Position numbers and translations under genes: made by a program
Assembly: GCA_003247575.1 (NCBI GenBank)
Contig: QJZC01000063.1
Span: 33,476 to 97,475, forward strand
Origin: Pseudomonadota bacterium
GTDB lineage: Bacteria > Myxococcota_A > UBA9160 > SZUA-336
DNA length: 64,000 bases
Reading direction: 5' to 3'
The notes under the pieces: model-generated
What the model was told of the DNA's origin: nothing
Database searches by the model: none
The model's input: only the letters and a program-made list of their open reading frames with translations
Shown: positions 8,028 through 16,070 of the stretch, one piece after another
Layout of the letters: each line of letters starts with the position of its first letter
How positions within the stretch are numbered: position 1 is the stretch's first letter

Positions 8028-8240
8028 ATGGCAGAACTGCCTGCAGCAGGAGTCAAGCGGCTGTTGACGAAGAACGGAGGTGAGTTGCGAACTTCGACCC
8101 CCGCCGTTCAACTGGTCGTCGAAGCCGCCGAGGAATACATCGCGCGACTGGCGCAAGAAGCCAGTGCGATTGCGCAGAAGGAGCGACGCAAGACCATCAT
8201 GGACGGCGACATCCGAAAGGCTCGAGAGATCGTCGGCTGA
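8028..8240 (+). CDS. Small histone-fold DNA-binding protein (archaeal-type bacterial histone)
   Basis: The 70-residue product looks like a single histone fold throughout: a start resembling archaeal histones (MAELPAAGVKRLL), a long central helix (residues ~26-50) and the C-terminal motif RRKTIMDGDIRKA. In that motif R54, T56 and D61 have the spacing of the conserved R-x-T-x4-D of archaeal HMf-type histones. ATG 8028 has a good ribosome-binding site (GGGAAAGGA) and fits the family start; an upstream in-frame extension to 7863 has no family resemblance. Bacterial histones of this kind are known from Bdellovibrio and Leptospira. The gene is monocistronic and ends before a strong hairpin shared with groEL. 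DNA binding is inferred from the fold. Confidence 0.82.
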   Translation: MAELPAAGVKRLLTKNGGELRTSTPAVQLVVEAAEEYIARLAQEASAIAQKERRKTIMDGDIRKAREIVG

Positions 8241-8344
8241 TCGAACGTCGCTCCGACAGCGGCCAGAAGTAGGGGCCGGGTGGGACCGGGAGGCTCGGTG
8301 CTCCTGGAATCTCCACTCAGTGAGGCTCTCTACTCTGGAAAGGA

Positions 8345-8380
8345 AAAAGCCCCCGAGACGATCGAGTCTCGGGGGCTTTT
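8345..8380. terminator. Bidirectional intrinsic terminator between histone gene and groEL
   Basis: The perfect 15-bp inverted repeat AAAAGCCCCCGAGAC (8345-8359) / GTCTCGGGGGCTTTT (8366-8380) has a six-base loop. It has a T run on the plus strand and an A run that becomes a T run on the minus strand. It lies between the convergent histone gene and groEL, so it can end both transcripts. Confidence 0.93.
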
Positions 8381-8433
8381 CAGATGAGGTGCGCCGCGAT
8401 GCGCAGAGCATCGGAGCACCGAGGCGGGGGTAC

Positions 8434-10077
8434 TTACATCATTCCCCCCATACCTCCCATTCCTCCCGGAGGTGCCGCAGGCCCGCCGGCATCCTTGTCC
8501 TCGGGCTTCTCAGCGATCATTGCGTCGGTGGTGAGTAGCAAGCCAGAGACGCTCGCCGCGTTCTGGACTGCCGTGCGAACCACCTTGGCCGGATCGATCA
8601 CGCCCGCCTTGATCAAGTCTTCGAAAGTCTCGGTTGCAGCGTTGTAGCCGAGGGCGCCCTTCGAGTTCTTGACCTTGTCGACGATGATCGAGCCTTCCTG
8701 GCCGGCATTCGTCGCGATCATGCGTAGCGGCTCCTCGATCGCACGGCGCACGATGTTGATGCCCGCCTGCTGCTCTTCATTGTCGGCTTTGACCTTGTCC
8801 AGGCCTCCCTGTGCGCGGAGCAGTGCCACGCCCCCGCCGGGAACGATGCCCTCTTCTGCAGCAGCGCGCGTCGCGTGAAGAGCATCTTCGACCCGGGCCT
8901 TCTTCTCCTTCATCTCGCTCTCGGTCGCTGCGCCGACCTTGACGACTGCTACGCCGCCCGCGAGCTTGGCCAGTCGCTCCTGGAGCTTCTCGCGATCGTA
9001 GTCGGAGGTCGTGTTGTCGATCTGGTTGCGGATCTCCTGACAACGACCGTCGATCTCCTGCTTCTTGCCGGCACCGTTGATGATCGTCGTGTTGTCCTTG
9101 TCGATGGATACACGCTCCGCGTTGCCGAGATCGTTGATGGTGACGTTCTCGAGCTTGAGGCCGAGCTCCTCGGAGATGACCTGGCCGCCGGTGAGGATCG
9201 CCATGTCTTGGAGCATGGCCTTGCGCCGATCGCCGAAGCCCGGTGCCTTGACCGCAGCCACGTTCAGAGTGCCGCGCACCTTGTTGACGACGAGGGTGGC
9301 CAGCGCCTCGCCTTCGATGTCTTCGGCAACGATCAGCAGCGGACGGCCCATCTTGGCGACCTGCTCGAGCACCGGGAGAAGATCCTTCATGTTGGAGATC
9401 TTCTTCTCATGGAGCAGCAGCATCGGGCTCTCGAGCGAGACCTCCATGCGCTCCGGATCGGTGACGAAGTAGGGCGACAGATAACCGCGATCGAACTGCA
9501 TGCCCTCGACCACCTCGAGTGTGGTGTCGAGTGTCTTGTTCTCTTCGACGGTGATGACGCCCTCGCGTCCTACCTTCTCGAACGCATCCGCGAGGATGTT
9601 GCCAATTTCCTGGTCGTTGTTCGCGCTGATGGTTCCGACCTGCGCGATCTCCGACTTGTCCTTGGTTGGCTTGGACAGGTTGCTGAGCTCATCGCAGATC
9701 GCAAGGCAAGCCTTGTCGATGCCGCGCTTCAGCTCGATCGGGCTGTGTCCCGCGGCGACCATCTTCAGTCCCTCACGGAAGATGGCTTGAGCCAGAACCG
9801 TTGCCGTGGTGGTGCCGTCGCCGGCTACGTCCGAGGTCTTGGAAGCAACTTCCTTGACCATCTGGGCGCCCATGTTTTCGAACTTGTCCTCGAGCTCGAT
9901 TTCCTTTGCAACCGTGACGCCGTCCTTGGTCACGACGGGCGAACCGAAGCTCTTCTCTACGATGACGTTGCGTCCCTTGGGGCCCAGCGTGACCTTGACG
10001 GCATCTGCCATCGCATTCACCCCACGCAGGATCGCATCCGAAGCTTGTTGATCGTACTTGATGATCTTGGCGCTCAT
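8434..10077 (-). CDS. groEL: Chaperonin GroEL (60 kDa)
   Basis: The 547-residue protein is a full-length group I chaperonin that folds proteins in a cytoplasmic double ring with GroES. It has the canonical start MSAKIIKYDQQASDAILRG, the nucleotide-binding segment VTLGPKGRNV and VAGDGTTTATVLAQ, and the glycine-methionine C-terminal tail (GGMGGMGGMM). It is transcribed leftward behind groES with a 35-base gap. I see no internal oddities. Its 3' end faces the histone gene across a shared terminator. Confidence 0.98.
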   Translation of the reverse strand: MSAKIIKYDQQASDAILRGVNAMADAVKVTLGPKGRNVIVEKSFGSPVVTKDGVTVAKEIELEDKFENMGAQMVKEVASKTSDVAGDGTTTATVLAQAIFREGLKMVAAGHSPIELKRGIDKACLAICDELSNLSKPTKDKSEIAQVGTISANNDQEIGNILADAFEKVGREGVITVEENKTLDTTLEVVEGMQFDRGYLSPYFVTDPERMEVSLESPMLLLHEKKISNMKDLLPVLEQVAKMGRPLLIVAEDIEGEALATLVVNKVRGTLNVAAVKAPGFGDRRKAMLQDMAILTGGQVISEELGLKLENVTINDLGNAERVSIDKDNTTIINGAGKKQEIDGRCQEIRNQIDNTTSDYDREKLQERLAKLAGGVAVVKVGAATESEMKEKKARVEDALHATRAAAEEGIVPGGGVALLRAQGGLDKVKADNEEQQAGINIVRRAIEEPLRMIATNAGQEGSIIVDKVKNSKGALGYNAATETFEDLIKAGVIDPAKVVRTAVQNAASVSGLLLTTDAMIAEKPEDKDAGGPAAPPGGMGGMGGMM

Positions 10078-10112
10078 GGGAGCTACTCCCCTCTACTCTT
10101 CGTGAAAGCTTA

Positions 10113-10403
10113 CTATTTGCCGATGACCGCGAGGATGTCGTCCTCGCGCAGAATCACGTACTCCTCACCGTCGAGCGTTACCTCGGATCCTGCGTACTTG
10201 CCGAACAAGACGCGATCTCCAACAGCAACGTCCAGGGCGACGAGCTGGCCGTTGTCCAGCACTTTTCCCTTGCCGACTGCAACAACGGATCCCTGCTGAG
10301 GCTTCTCCTTGGCAGAGTCGGGGATGATGATGCCCCCCGCTGTCTTTTCTTCCTCTTCGCTGCGTTGGACCAAGAGGCGGTCCTGAAGTGGTCGAATCTT
10401 CAT
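10113..10403 (-). CDS. groES: Co-chaperonin GroES (10 kDa)
   Basis: The 96-residue protein is the lid of the GroEL chamber. It has the start MKIRPLQDRLLVQR, the mobile loop (EEEEKTAGGIIIPDSAKEKPQQG, described here in part) and the end YVILREDDILAVIG. It is the first gene of the groES-groEL operon. The ~275 bases upstream contain no CIRCE inverted repeat (TTAGCACTC-N9-GAGTGCTAA), so HrcA control is not supported. I could not identify a convincing promoter. Confidence 0.97.
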   Translation of the reverse strand: MKIRPLQDRLLVQRSEEEEKTAGGIIIPDSAKEKPQQGSVVAVGKGKVLDNGQLVALDVAVGDRVLFGKYAGSEVTLDGEEYVILREDDILAVIGK

Positions 10404-10679
10404 CCGATCGATCTCCCATGGGCTCGCGCCCTGCGCGTCAGGGGGCGGCCGAACCTAGTCCCTATGTCTCGTGATCTGCCTCGGAGCGCAGAGGACGACC
10501 TTGCTCCAGAAGAGCTCCGCCGAGGCCATCGTCGTGCGCCGCAATCGATCCTGACCCGAGGTTGAGACACTACACCTACCTGCCGACCTGGCATTTGTGG
10601 CATTCCGACGCGCCCACCTGCATCCCTGGAGAAGAGCGCGCATTGACGGGCCCGCAGTCTAAGTCGGACAGCTTCCGTG

Positions 10680-12647
10680 TCAACTCGCCGGTGCGCGACC
10701 GCTCAGGGGCTCGCTGCGGCCCAGCGAGCGGATTCTCTGGAGCTGCCGCCGTGAGTCGTCGAAGGGGCCTCGCCCGAGCCCGCGCTCCAGTGCGATGCGG
10801 GCTGCATCCGGGCGGTCCAGGCGCAGCAGGAGTTCACCCGCGAAGGTCGCGATCTGCCGGCGGCGGCGCGGGATGGCTCGCTCCGCACGCGAGAGCGTCG
10901 CCCTGAGGTCGCCGGGAGCGCCTCGGAGAGCGTGGACCCGGGCGAGATCGAGATAGCAGGAGGCTGAGATCGGGTCGCTCTCCAGTGCGCGCTCGAGCTG
11001 CTCCGCGGCGAGCTCGAATTGTTGGTTCGTCACTGCTAGCCGGGCCGAGCGCTGTAGAAGCTGCGCCTGCATTGCCGCCTGAATACTGCCTGGAGGCGCG
11101 GCGCGGGACTTCGCCCCGTCCTCCTCGGCGTGGAGGCGCTCGGGCCGGTAGCCGGGTGCCGCCAGTAGGACGCCGACACCGTCCTGATAGAGCGTGCGCC
11201 AGGGGCGCGGCAGCGCGCGCAGTGCCCGGGCGAGGGCGTCGTCGGGCAGCAGCGCGACCTCGACCTGATGGCGCTCTAGGATCGTCTCGTAGCCGGGCTC
11301 TCGCTGCGTGACCGCCCGGAACTCACGCAGCAAAGCCTCGTCGTAGACGGTATTCGCGCGTCCGTCGATGAAGACCCGCGCCTGCGGGGCGTGCAGCATG
11401 ATGAATCCACCCCAGGAGTAGTGGTTGAATACGCGTGGTCTTCCGTCGAAGCGTGCCAGCTCGCGAGCGGCCGCGGCCGGAAAGAGATCTCGCTGAGTCG
11501 ATCGACCGAGCGGATCGGGGAACAGGCGCACGCCCGCCCAGAGGGCAGCCACGGCAGCCGTCAACGCGGCCAGAGCGCCGAGCTCCAGCAGCGGTTTCCG
11601 GGTCCGAGCCAAGGGTCGGCCTAGAGCGTCTAGGCAGGCCTTTGCGAAGACCGCCACCAGTGGTGCTGCAGTGACCGCGAAGAGCGGAATGAAGCGCCGC
11701 GAGGTCGTGGCCATGCAGAGGGTGATGATCGCGAGAATCAGCAGGAATGCGCCGGTGCGTACGCGCGCGATCACGCCTCCGATCACTGCTGCGGTGGCCA
11801 GTAGCCAGAAGCGGGTCTGGAACGTGAGCAGGATTCCCAGTCCGCGTACATCGAGCTCGTCCCAGCCCAGTCCTGGGGGGCGCCACTCGTTGAGTGTGCG
11901 GTACGGGTTCTCCTGAGCGCCGGGAAGATAGGAGAGGGGATACACGAAGATGTGGTATCCCCACGGGTTGAGACCGGCACAGAGGACGGCTAGGCCGACC
12001 CCGATCCACAGACGCCGGAGGTTCCGAGGCACTGTGGACGCGCGCGGTCGAACGCTCTCGACTACGCAGTGTAAGCCGATCGCTGCGAGGCCGAACGTGA
12101 ATCCCGCGTGCAGATTGGCCCAGACTGCGATCAGCGCCGGCCATGTCCAGGCCGCCCACGTGCTTGCGCGTGTGATCAGGAACAGCTGCAAGAGCAGAAG
12201 TGTCAGCAGGTGCGGGCGTATGTCCAGGAACCAGTGCGTAGTTCCGGCGACCGCCCAGAGCGTCAAGCTGGCCGCGATCCCGCTCGAGCATGCTTGTCTG
12301 CAGCGTATGTAGACCAGGCCGAAGATTGCACACAGCAGCGAGACGTGCGCCAACCAGAGCCAGGTCGGGTTCGCACGGAAGAGCGGCCAGCTGGCCAGAT
12401 CCCACAGCCACTCGTGGTTCAGCCACTCCCGCCCCTCGAAAGTAAAGGAGAAATGGTCGCAGCACGGCAGCGCGGAAACTGCCCACATGGCGCGACCGGC
12501 TGCGAGGTGCCACCATAGATCCGACCCCGCTACGTCCGGATGGAACCAAGCCGCGGCACCACCCAGCGCCACCGCGCCGAAGAGATAGCCTTTGACTTTC
12601 GCTGTATTTTCGGGCATGCTCAGACCTGCCATATGTCCTCGCGTCAC
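10680..12647 (-). CDS. Large polytopic membrane protein with C-terminal TPR-like region
   Basis: The 655-residue protein has about ten hydrophobic segments in its first 390 residues. An early DLWWHLAAGR motif lies near the first loop, and RPHLLTLLLLQLF is central. This arrangement occurs in uncharacterised GT-C-like membrane proteins. A soluble part follows, with FNHYSWGGFIMLHAPQARVFIDGR (residues ~420-445), as in those proteins. The last ~120 residues look like helical TPR repeats (AAEQLERALESDP). A shorter start at MPENTAKVKG (12617) is plausible. The enzymatic function is unknown; a role in glycan or lipid-linked sugar transfer is only a guess from topology. Confidence 0.7.
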   Translation of the reverse strand: MTRGHMAGLSMPENTAKVKGYLFGAVALGGAAAWFHPDVAGSDLWWHLAAGRAMWAVSALPCCDHFSFTFEGREWLNHEWLWDLASWPLFRANPTWLWLAHVSLLCAIFGLVYIRCRQACSSGIAASLTLWAVAGTTHWFLDIRPHLLTLLLLQLFLITRASTWAAWTWPALIAVWANLHAGFTFGLAAIGLHCVVESVRPRASTVPRNLRRLWIGVGLAVLCAGLNPWGYHIFVYPLSYLPGAQENPYRTLNEWRPPGLGWDELDVRGLGILLTFQTRFWLLATAAVIGGVIARVRTGAFLLILAIITLCMATTSRRFIPLFAVTAAPLVAVFAKACLDALGRPLARTRKPLLELGALAALTAAVAALWAGVRLFPDPLGRSTQRDLFPAAAARELARFDGRPRVFNHYSWGGFIMLHAPQARVFIDGRANTVYDEALLREFRAVTQREPGYETILERHQVEVALLPDDALARALRALPRPWRTLYQDGVGVLLAAPGYRPERLHAEEDGAKSRAAPPGSIQAAMQAQLLQRSARLAVTNQQFELAAEQLERALESDPISASCYLDLARVHALRGAPGDLRATLSRAERAIPRRRRQIATFAGELLLRLDRPDAARIALERGLGRGPFDDSRRQLQRIRSLGRSEPLSGRAPAS

Positions 12648-13208
12648 GGCATGTGCCCGTCTAGCCAGCTTCGAGCTTCTCCGCTCCGAGCTGTCGTGCT
12701 CCGGGTTTCCCTGTCTCGAAGTCGTGCTCGCCGGGGAGTCCTCGTCGGTCGAAGCTGCGGAGGCTTCACTAGCTGCGGGGGCTTCACTGATTGGAGCTTC
12801 ACCAATCGAAGGGGTGGGATCGAAAGGCGTGCTGGCTCGGGCAGAGACTCGTCGGCCGCAGTGTCACTGTGTGTCCATCAGTGCGGCAGGCTCATCGGTC
12901 ACCTCGTCGATGAAGGGCGCTCGCGCGAATGTTTCGGGAGGTTTCTCCCCGAACGCATGCGAGCAGTCGAGAATCGGGAGCGTGCCGTATGCTTCGGGAA
13001 GTCCCGGACTGAGCTGGAGCCTGGCAGCGGTGAGCGTTACGCGTGTGTTTGCACCATCGTGTGTAAATCGCTCTGGCGGCGTGATGTTCGGGCCTGCGAG
13101 TGAATCGGGGCGACCTTCGGCCGTGAAATCGGAGTGTTCGAGGATCTACTGGAAGTTCGGGAGCCGAGAAGTGGAGCGCCACGCGTGCGCGCACTGGAGG
13201 GAGGCGCT
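12648..13208. other. Non-coding interval upstream of lexA with an 18-bp repeat and hairpin
   Basis: This is the ~560-base gap between the divergent membrane-protein gene and lexA. It contains two adjacent near-identical 18-bp units (12753-12770 and 12771-12788, AGCTGCGG[A/G]GGCTTCACT). These are followed at once by a perfect 6-bp stem hairpin, GATTGG/CCAATC (12789-12807). Open frames across it give low-complexity Ser/Ala-rich products with no family resemblance and one runs out of frame into lexA, so I treat it as non-coding. It should hold the promoters of both flanking genes, but I recognise neither a clear LexA box nor a confident -35/-10 pair. Confidence 0.45.
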
Positions 13209-13808
13209 GTGCATCTGACGAAGCGGCAGAAGGAAATCTACGACTTCATTCGGGAGTACCTCGAAGCCGAGGGATACGCGCCGAGTCTGGAAGAGATCGG
13301 AGCTCGATTCCAGCTCTCCTCTGTCGCGACCGTGCACAAGCACGTCCAGAATCTGGTAGAGAAGGGGTTGCTCCGAAAGGCGTGGAACCGGAGCCGCTCG
13401 ATCGAAGTGGTCGAGGAGCAGGGCTCCCAAGCAATCGAGGTGCCCTTGCTCGGGCAAGTCGCCGCTGGCATGCCGATCGAGGCTGTCAGTACCGACGATA
13501 CGATCTCGGTACCCGCCGAGATGATCGGGCGCCGCAAGTGCTATGCGCTTCGTGTCAGTGGGGACTCGATGATCGAAGACCACATCGTGGATGGCGACAT
13601 CGTGCTGCTCGAGCCCCGCAAGGAGCCCCGCGAGGGTGAGACGGTCGTTGCTCTGGTGCGACATCAAGATGTCACCCTGAAGCGCTACTACCAGAATGGA
13701 GCCATGGTTCGCCTGGCGCCTGCGAACTCCGATCTGAAGCCCATGGAATTCCCCGCGGAGGACGTCGAGTTCCAGGGCGTCGTCATCGGTTTGCTGCGAA
13801 ACTACTGA
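13209..13808 (+). CDS. lexA: LexA repressor (SOS regulator)
   Basis: The 199-residue LexA has an N-terminal winged helix-turn-helix (LTKRQKEIYDFI ... YAPSLEEIGARFQLSSVATVHKHVQNL). The self-cleavage site is A86-G87 (GQVAAGMP), and the serine-lysine dyad is S120 (SGDSM) and K158 (TLKRYY). It represses DNA-damage genes and cleaves itself with RecA filament help. I chose GTG 13209 because a GGAGGGAGG ribosome-binding site lies about five bases upstream and the protein then begins as LexA family members do. The frame is open further upstream, to 13134, without similarity. Autoregulation is usual, but no operator was recognised. Confidence 0.95.
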   Translation: MHLTKRQKEIYDFIREYLEAEGYAPSLEEIGARFQLSSVATVHKHVQNLVEKGLLRKAWNRSRSIEVVEEQGSQAIEVPLLGQVAAGMPIEAVSTDDTISVPAEMIGRRKCYALRVSGDSMIEDHIVDGDIVLLEPRKEPREGETVVALVRHQDVTLKRYYQNGAMVRLAPANSDLKPMEFPAEDVEFQGVVIGLLRNY

Positions 13809-13866
13809 TCGAGCGTGGCGCGTGCGCCCTCTAGCCTTGGGCAGTCGATTGCGGTAGAAGGTGCAG

Positions 13867-14724
13867 GTGTCGTTCAACTCTCTGGGTCCTTCGGCGCTGC
13901 CGTCAGCGCGTTTGGCTCGTCGGGCAACCTTCTCCAGTTCCCATCGGCTTTGGCGAGACGACTGGAGCCCGGAAAAGAATGCCTCGGTTTATGGCTGCGC
14001 GGCGAGCTCGTGGTCCCATGGGCACAACTATGAGCTAGAGGTCTGCATTGCGGGGCCGATCGATTCGGTCACCGGGATGCTGGTGGACCTCAAGTGGTTG
14101 AAGCAGGTGATTGCTCGCGAGGTCGAGGCGCGCTTCGACCACCGGGACCTGAACGAAGACACGCCGTACTTCGCGTCGGTCCCTCCTACCGCGGAGCACT
14201 TTGGCCAGGTCATCTTCGGCTTGCTCGAGGCGGCCCTCGGTAGGGAGCTCTTGGATGTGGTGCGCCTTCGCCCGACGGGGGCGCTGGAGGTCGAGGTCGG
14301 GTCTGTGGTTCGTGTTCGTCGAAAGTATGGCTTCAGCGCGGCGCACGTGCTGGCTCGTGCAGAGTGGGATCAGGCCCGAAACGAGGCCACCTACGGGAAG
14401 TGCGCCAATCCTGCCGGTCACGGGCACAACTACGTGCTCGAGGTGGTCTTGAAGGGTCAGCCGGACCCAGTCTCGGGTAGGCTGATCCCGCTGCACCAGC
14501 TGGATCGCATCGTCGAGGGCCGCGTGCTGTCCAGGTTGGACCATCGTTTCCTCAACCGGGAAGTCGTAGAGTTTCAGCAACGGGTTCCCACTGCGGAGAA
14601 CATCGCGCGCTTCGCATGGGAGGCGCTGTGCGACGCCGTAGCGCCGGCGAAGCTGGACAGTGTTCGACTGATCGAGACCGAGAACAACTCTGTGGAGTAT
14701 TGCGCCGGAGAGCGGGAGAGATGA
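13867..14724 (+). CDS. Tandem 6-pyruvoyl-tetrahydropterin synthase/QueD-family fusion
   Basis: The 285-residue protein carries two consecutive PTPS/QueD folds. Domain 1 (~15-140) has the zinc histidines in SSSHRL and SHGHNYELEV with a cysteine seven residues before the first His. Domain 2 (~150-283) has FSAAHVL and GKCANPAGHGHNYVLEV, with the eukaryote-like catalytic Cys spacing. PTPS-family enzymes convert dihydroneopterin triphosphate to 6-pyruvoyl- or 6-carboxy-tetrahydropterin. The next gene, folE, makes that substrate and overlaps by four bases, so the pair forms a pterin or deazapurine pathway step. GTG 13867 has AGAAGG five bases upstream; GTG 13861 is an alternative start. Which product is made is undecided. 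Confidence 0.85.
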   Translation: MSFNSLGPSALPSARLARRATFSSSHRLWRDDWSPEKNASVYGCAASSWSHGHNYELEVCIAGPIDSVTGMLVDLKWLKQVIAREVEARFDHRDLNEDTPYFASVPPTAEHFGQVIFGLLEAALGRELLDVVRLRPTGALEVEVGSVVRVRRKYGFSAAHVLARAEWDQARNEATYGKCANPAGHGHNYVLEVVLKGQPDPVSGRLIPLHQLDRIVEGRVLSRLDHRFLNREVVEFQQRVPTAENIARFAWEALCDAVAPAKLDSVRLIETENNSVEYCAGERER

Positions 14725-15281
14725 GCCGAGTAGAAGAATTGGTGGAAGAACTGCTCAAGCAGATCGGTGAGGACCCCTCGCGAGAGGGCTTGCTCCGCAC
14801 GCCCCATCGCGTATCCCAGGCGCTGGACTTCTTTACCGTGGGGTACCGAGCCGACCCACTCGAGGTCCTGAACCAGGCGGTCTTCAATGAGGACTGCAAT
14901 GAGATGGTCCTCCTCAAAGATATTGATTTTTACAGTTTATGTGAACATCATATGCTTCCGTTTTTCGGGCGCGCACACGTGGCCTATGTCCCCGATGGCA
15001 AGATCGTCGGCTTGTCCAAGCTTCCCCGAATCGTCGATCTGATCTCTCGACGATTGCAGGTGCAAGAGCGCTTGACGAATGAGATTGCGAATGCTCTGGA
15101 TCGGGTGTTGGCGCCCAAGGGTGTCGCAGTCGTGATGGAAGGGCAGCATCTATGCATGCAGATGCGTGGGGTCCAGAAGCAGAACACCTATGCAATCACG
15201 AGTGCGATGTTGGGTGAGTTCGAATCCGATCCGAAGACCCGAGCCGAGTTCCTGCAGTTGATCCGCCACAATAGGATGTAG
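14721..15281 (+). CDS. folE: GTP cyclohydrolase I (FolE)
   Basis: The 186-residue enzyme converts GTP to 7,8-dihydroneopterin triphosphate, the entry into folate, tetrahydropterin and queuosine synthesis. The zinc ligands C74, H77 (SLCEHHMLPF) and C145 (GQHLCMQMRGV) are all present, as is the family segment GLSKLPRIVDLISRRLQVQERLT. The length is the usual one for the core enzyme. The ATG overlaps the stop of the PTPS-like gene, which uses its product. Base composition dips locally to AT around 14925-14950, encoding IDFYSLCEHH. Confidence 0.96.
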   Translation: MSRVEELVEELLKQIGEDPSREGLLRTPHRVSQALDFFTVGYRADPLEVLNQAVFNEDCNEMVLLKDIDFYSLCEHHMLPFFGRAHVAYVPDGKIVGLSKLPRIVDLISRRLQVQERLTNEIANALDRVLAPKGVAVVMEGQHLCMQMRGVQKQNTYAITSAMLGEFESDPKTRAEFLQLIRHNRM

Positions 15282-15423
15282 GGCAAGACGTGAATCCTAC
15301 TCGTCCCTGGCGCGTCGGAATCCTCCGGAACTGGATCTGCGTGCGAGGATGCCTGGGGAGCGACGCGCGGGCCGGTGGAGCTAAATATCCGAAATTGCAA
15401 CGCTTTTTGGCGAGCGAAAGATG

Positions 15424-15452
15424 TTGACAGCCCTGCTAAAGTCCCGTAGGGT
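15424..15452 (+). promoter_or_regulatory. Strong sigma-70-type promoter candidate upstream of the RpoD-type gene
   Basis: A perfect -35 TTGACA (15424-15429) is followed, after 17 bases, by TAGGGT (15447-15452). It lies in an AT-richer patch about 620 bases before the sigma factor start. No other gene lies between, so the predicted transcript has a long leader. A purely predicted site. Confidence 0.6.
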
Positions 15453-16070
15453 CCGGGCCGAAAAGATGAACTGCGAGAGCTGTATCGCAGTTGCCCCCCT
15501 CGTTGAGCAAGTCAATCATTCGGACGAGTCAACAGGTGGTTAGGTTAGCGACACGGTGCCTTCGGTTCCTTGAGGGGAGGCTGGGTGCAGGGACGCCACT
15601 TTCGCGTGTTCCCGTCTTGCGCGCATCGGCTCCGTTCCAGCCGGAACGAGCTCTATGCGGTCAAGGATGGGACTTCGCGCTGAGGGCGTCAGCGGTTAGA
15701 GGCGCGGCGATTCCCGCCCGCTCAGCCGGTTTGTATCGAGCCCAGCTGAACTCCTCGGCGCGAATTCGCGTCCAAGGAGAAGGTTCATGTCGCGTGGTAG
15801 CTCGGACCAGAGCGGGTGTTCGGTGTCTCTCGGAGCCTCGAAGGCCGGCGAATCGCGGCGCGCACAGTTTTCGAGGAAACGAATGGATCGGTGCCGGCAT
15901 CCAAGGGGTTCGGGTGAGAGCGCTCGGAGTCTCCGGTGTTGGGGGATTCGCGGGGCGTTCTGCGTGCGGTCGCTTTGGCCGCGAATCAACCACGGCCTAG
16001 CTGAGTTTGATCGGTGAATGCGTAATCGAAGCCGCAACGTGAGCCGTATAACTGTGGGGGGACGGTGAGC
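15453..16070 (+). other. Long leader before the RpoD-type sigma gene (possible structured RNA)
   Basis: These ~620 bases have no gene that I can support. A 169-codon open frame here (15491-16000) has no recognisable features and poor codon character. Immediately after the predicted transcription start lies a perfect 8-bp hairpin, AACTGCGA (15469-15476) / TCGCAGTT (15485-15492). A second one, CGTTCC (15633-15638) / GGAACG (15643-15648), lies further on. The long structured leader could regulate expression or contain a small RNA; this is inference from position and hairpins only. Confidence 0.35.

Noticed and set aside
8875..10299. 474-codon open frame antisense to groEL/groES
   Set aside because: It is the mirror of a certain groEL/groES in high-GC DNA; no domain is recognisable in its translation.
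10404..10679. CIRCE or heat-shock promoter before groES
   Set aside because: No TTAGCACTC-N9-GAGTGCTAA repeat or convincing sigma-32 elements found by eye on either strand.
12592..13218. 208-codon open frame upstream of lexA
   Set aside because: Low-complexity Ser/Ala/Gly product, overlaps lexA out of frame and lacks a ribosome-binding site.
15491..16000. 169-codon open frame in the sigma leader
   Set aside because: No features, poor start context, and it begins within the hairpin after the promoter.
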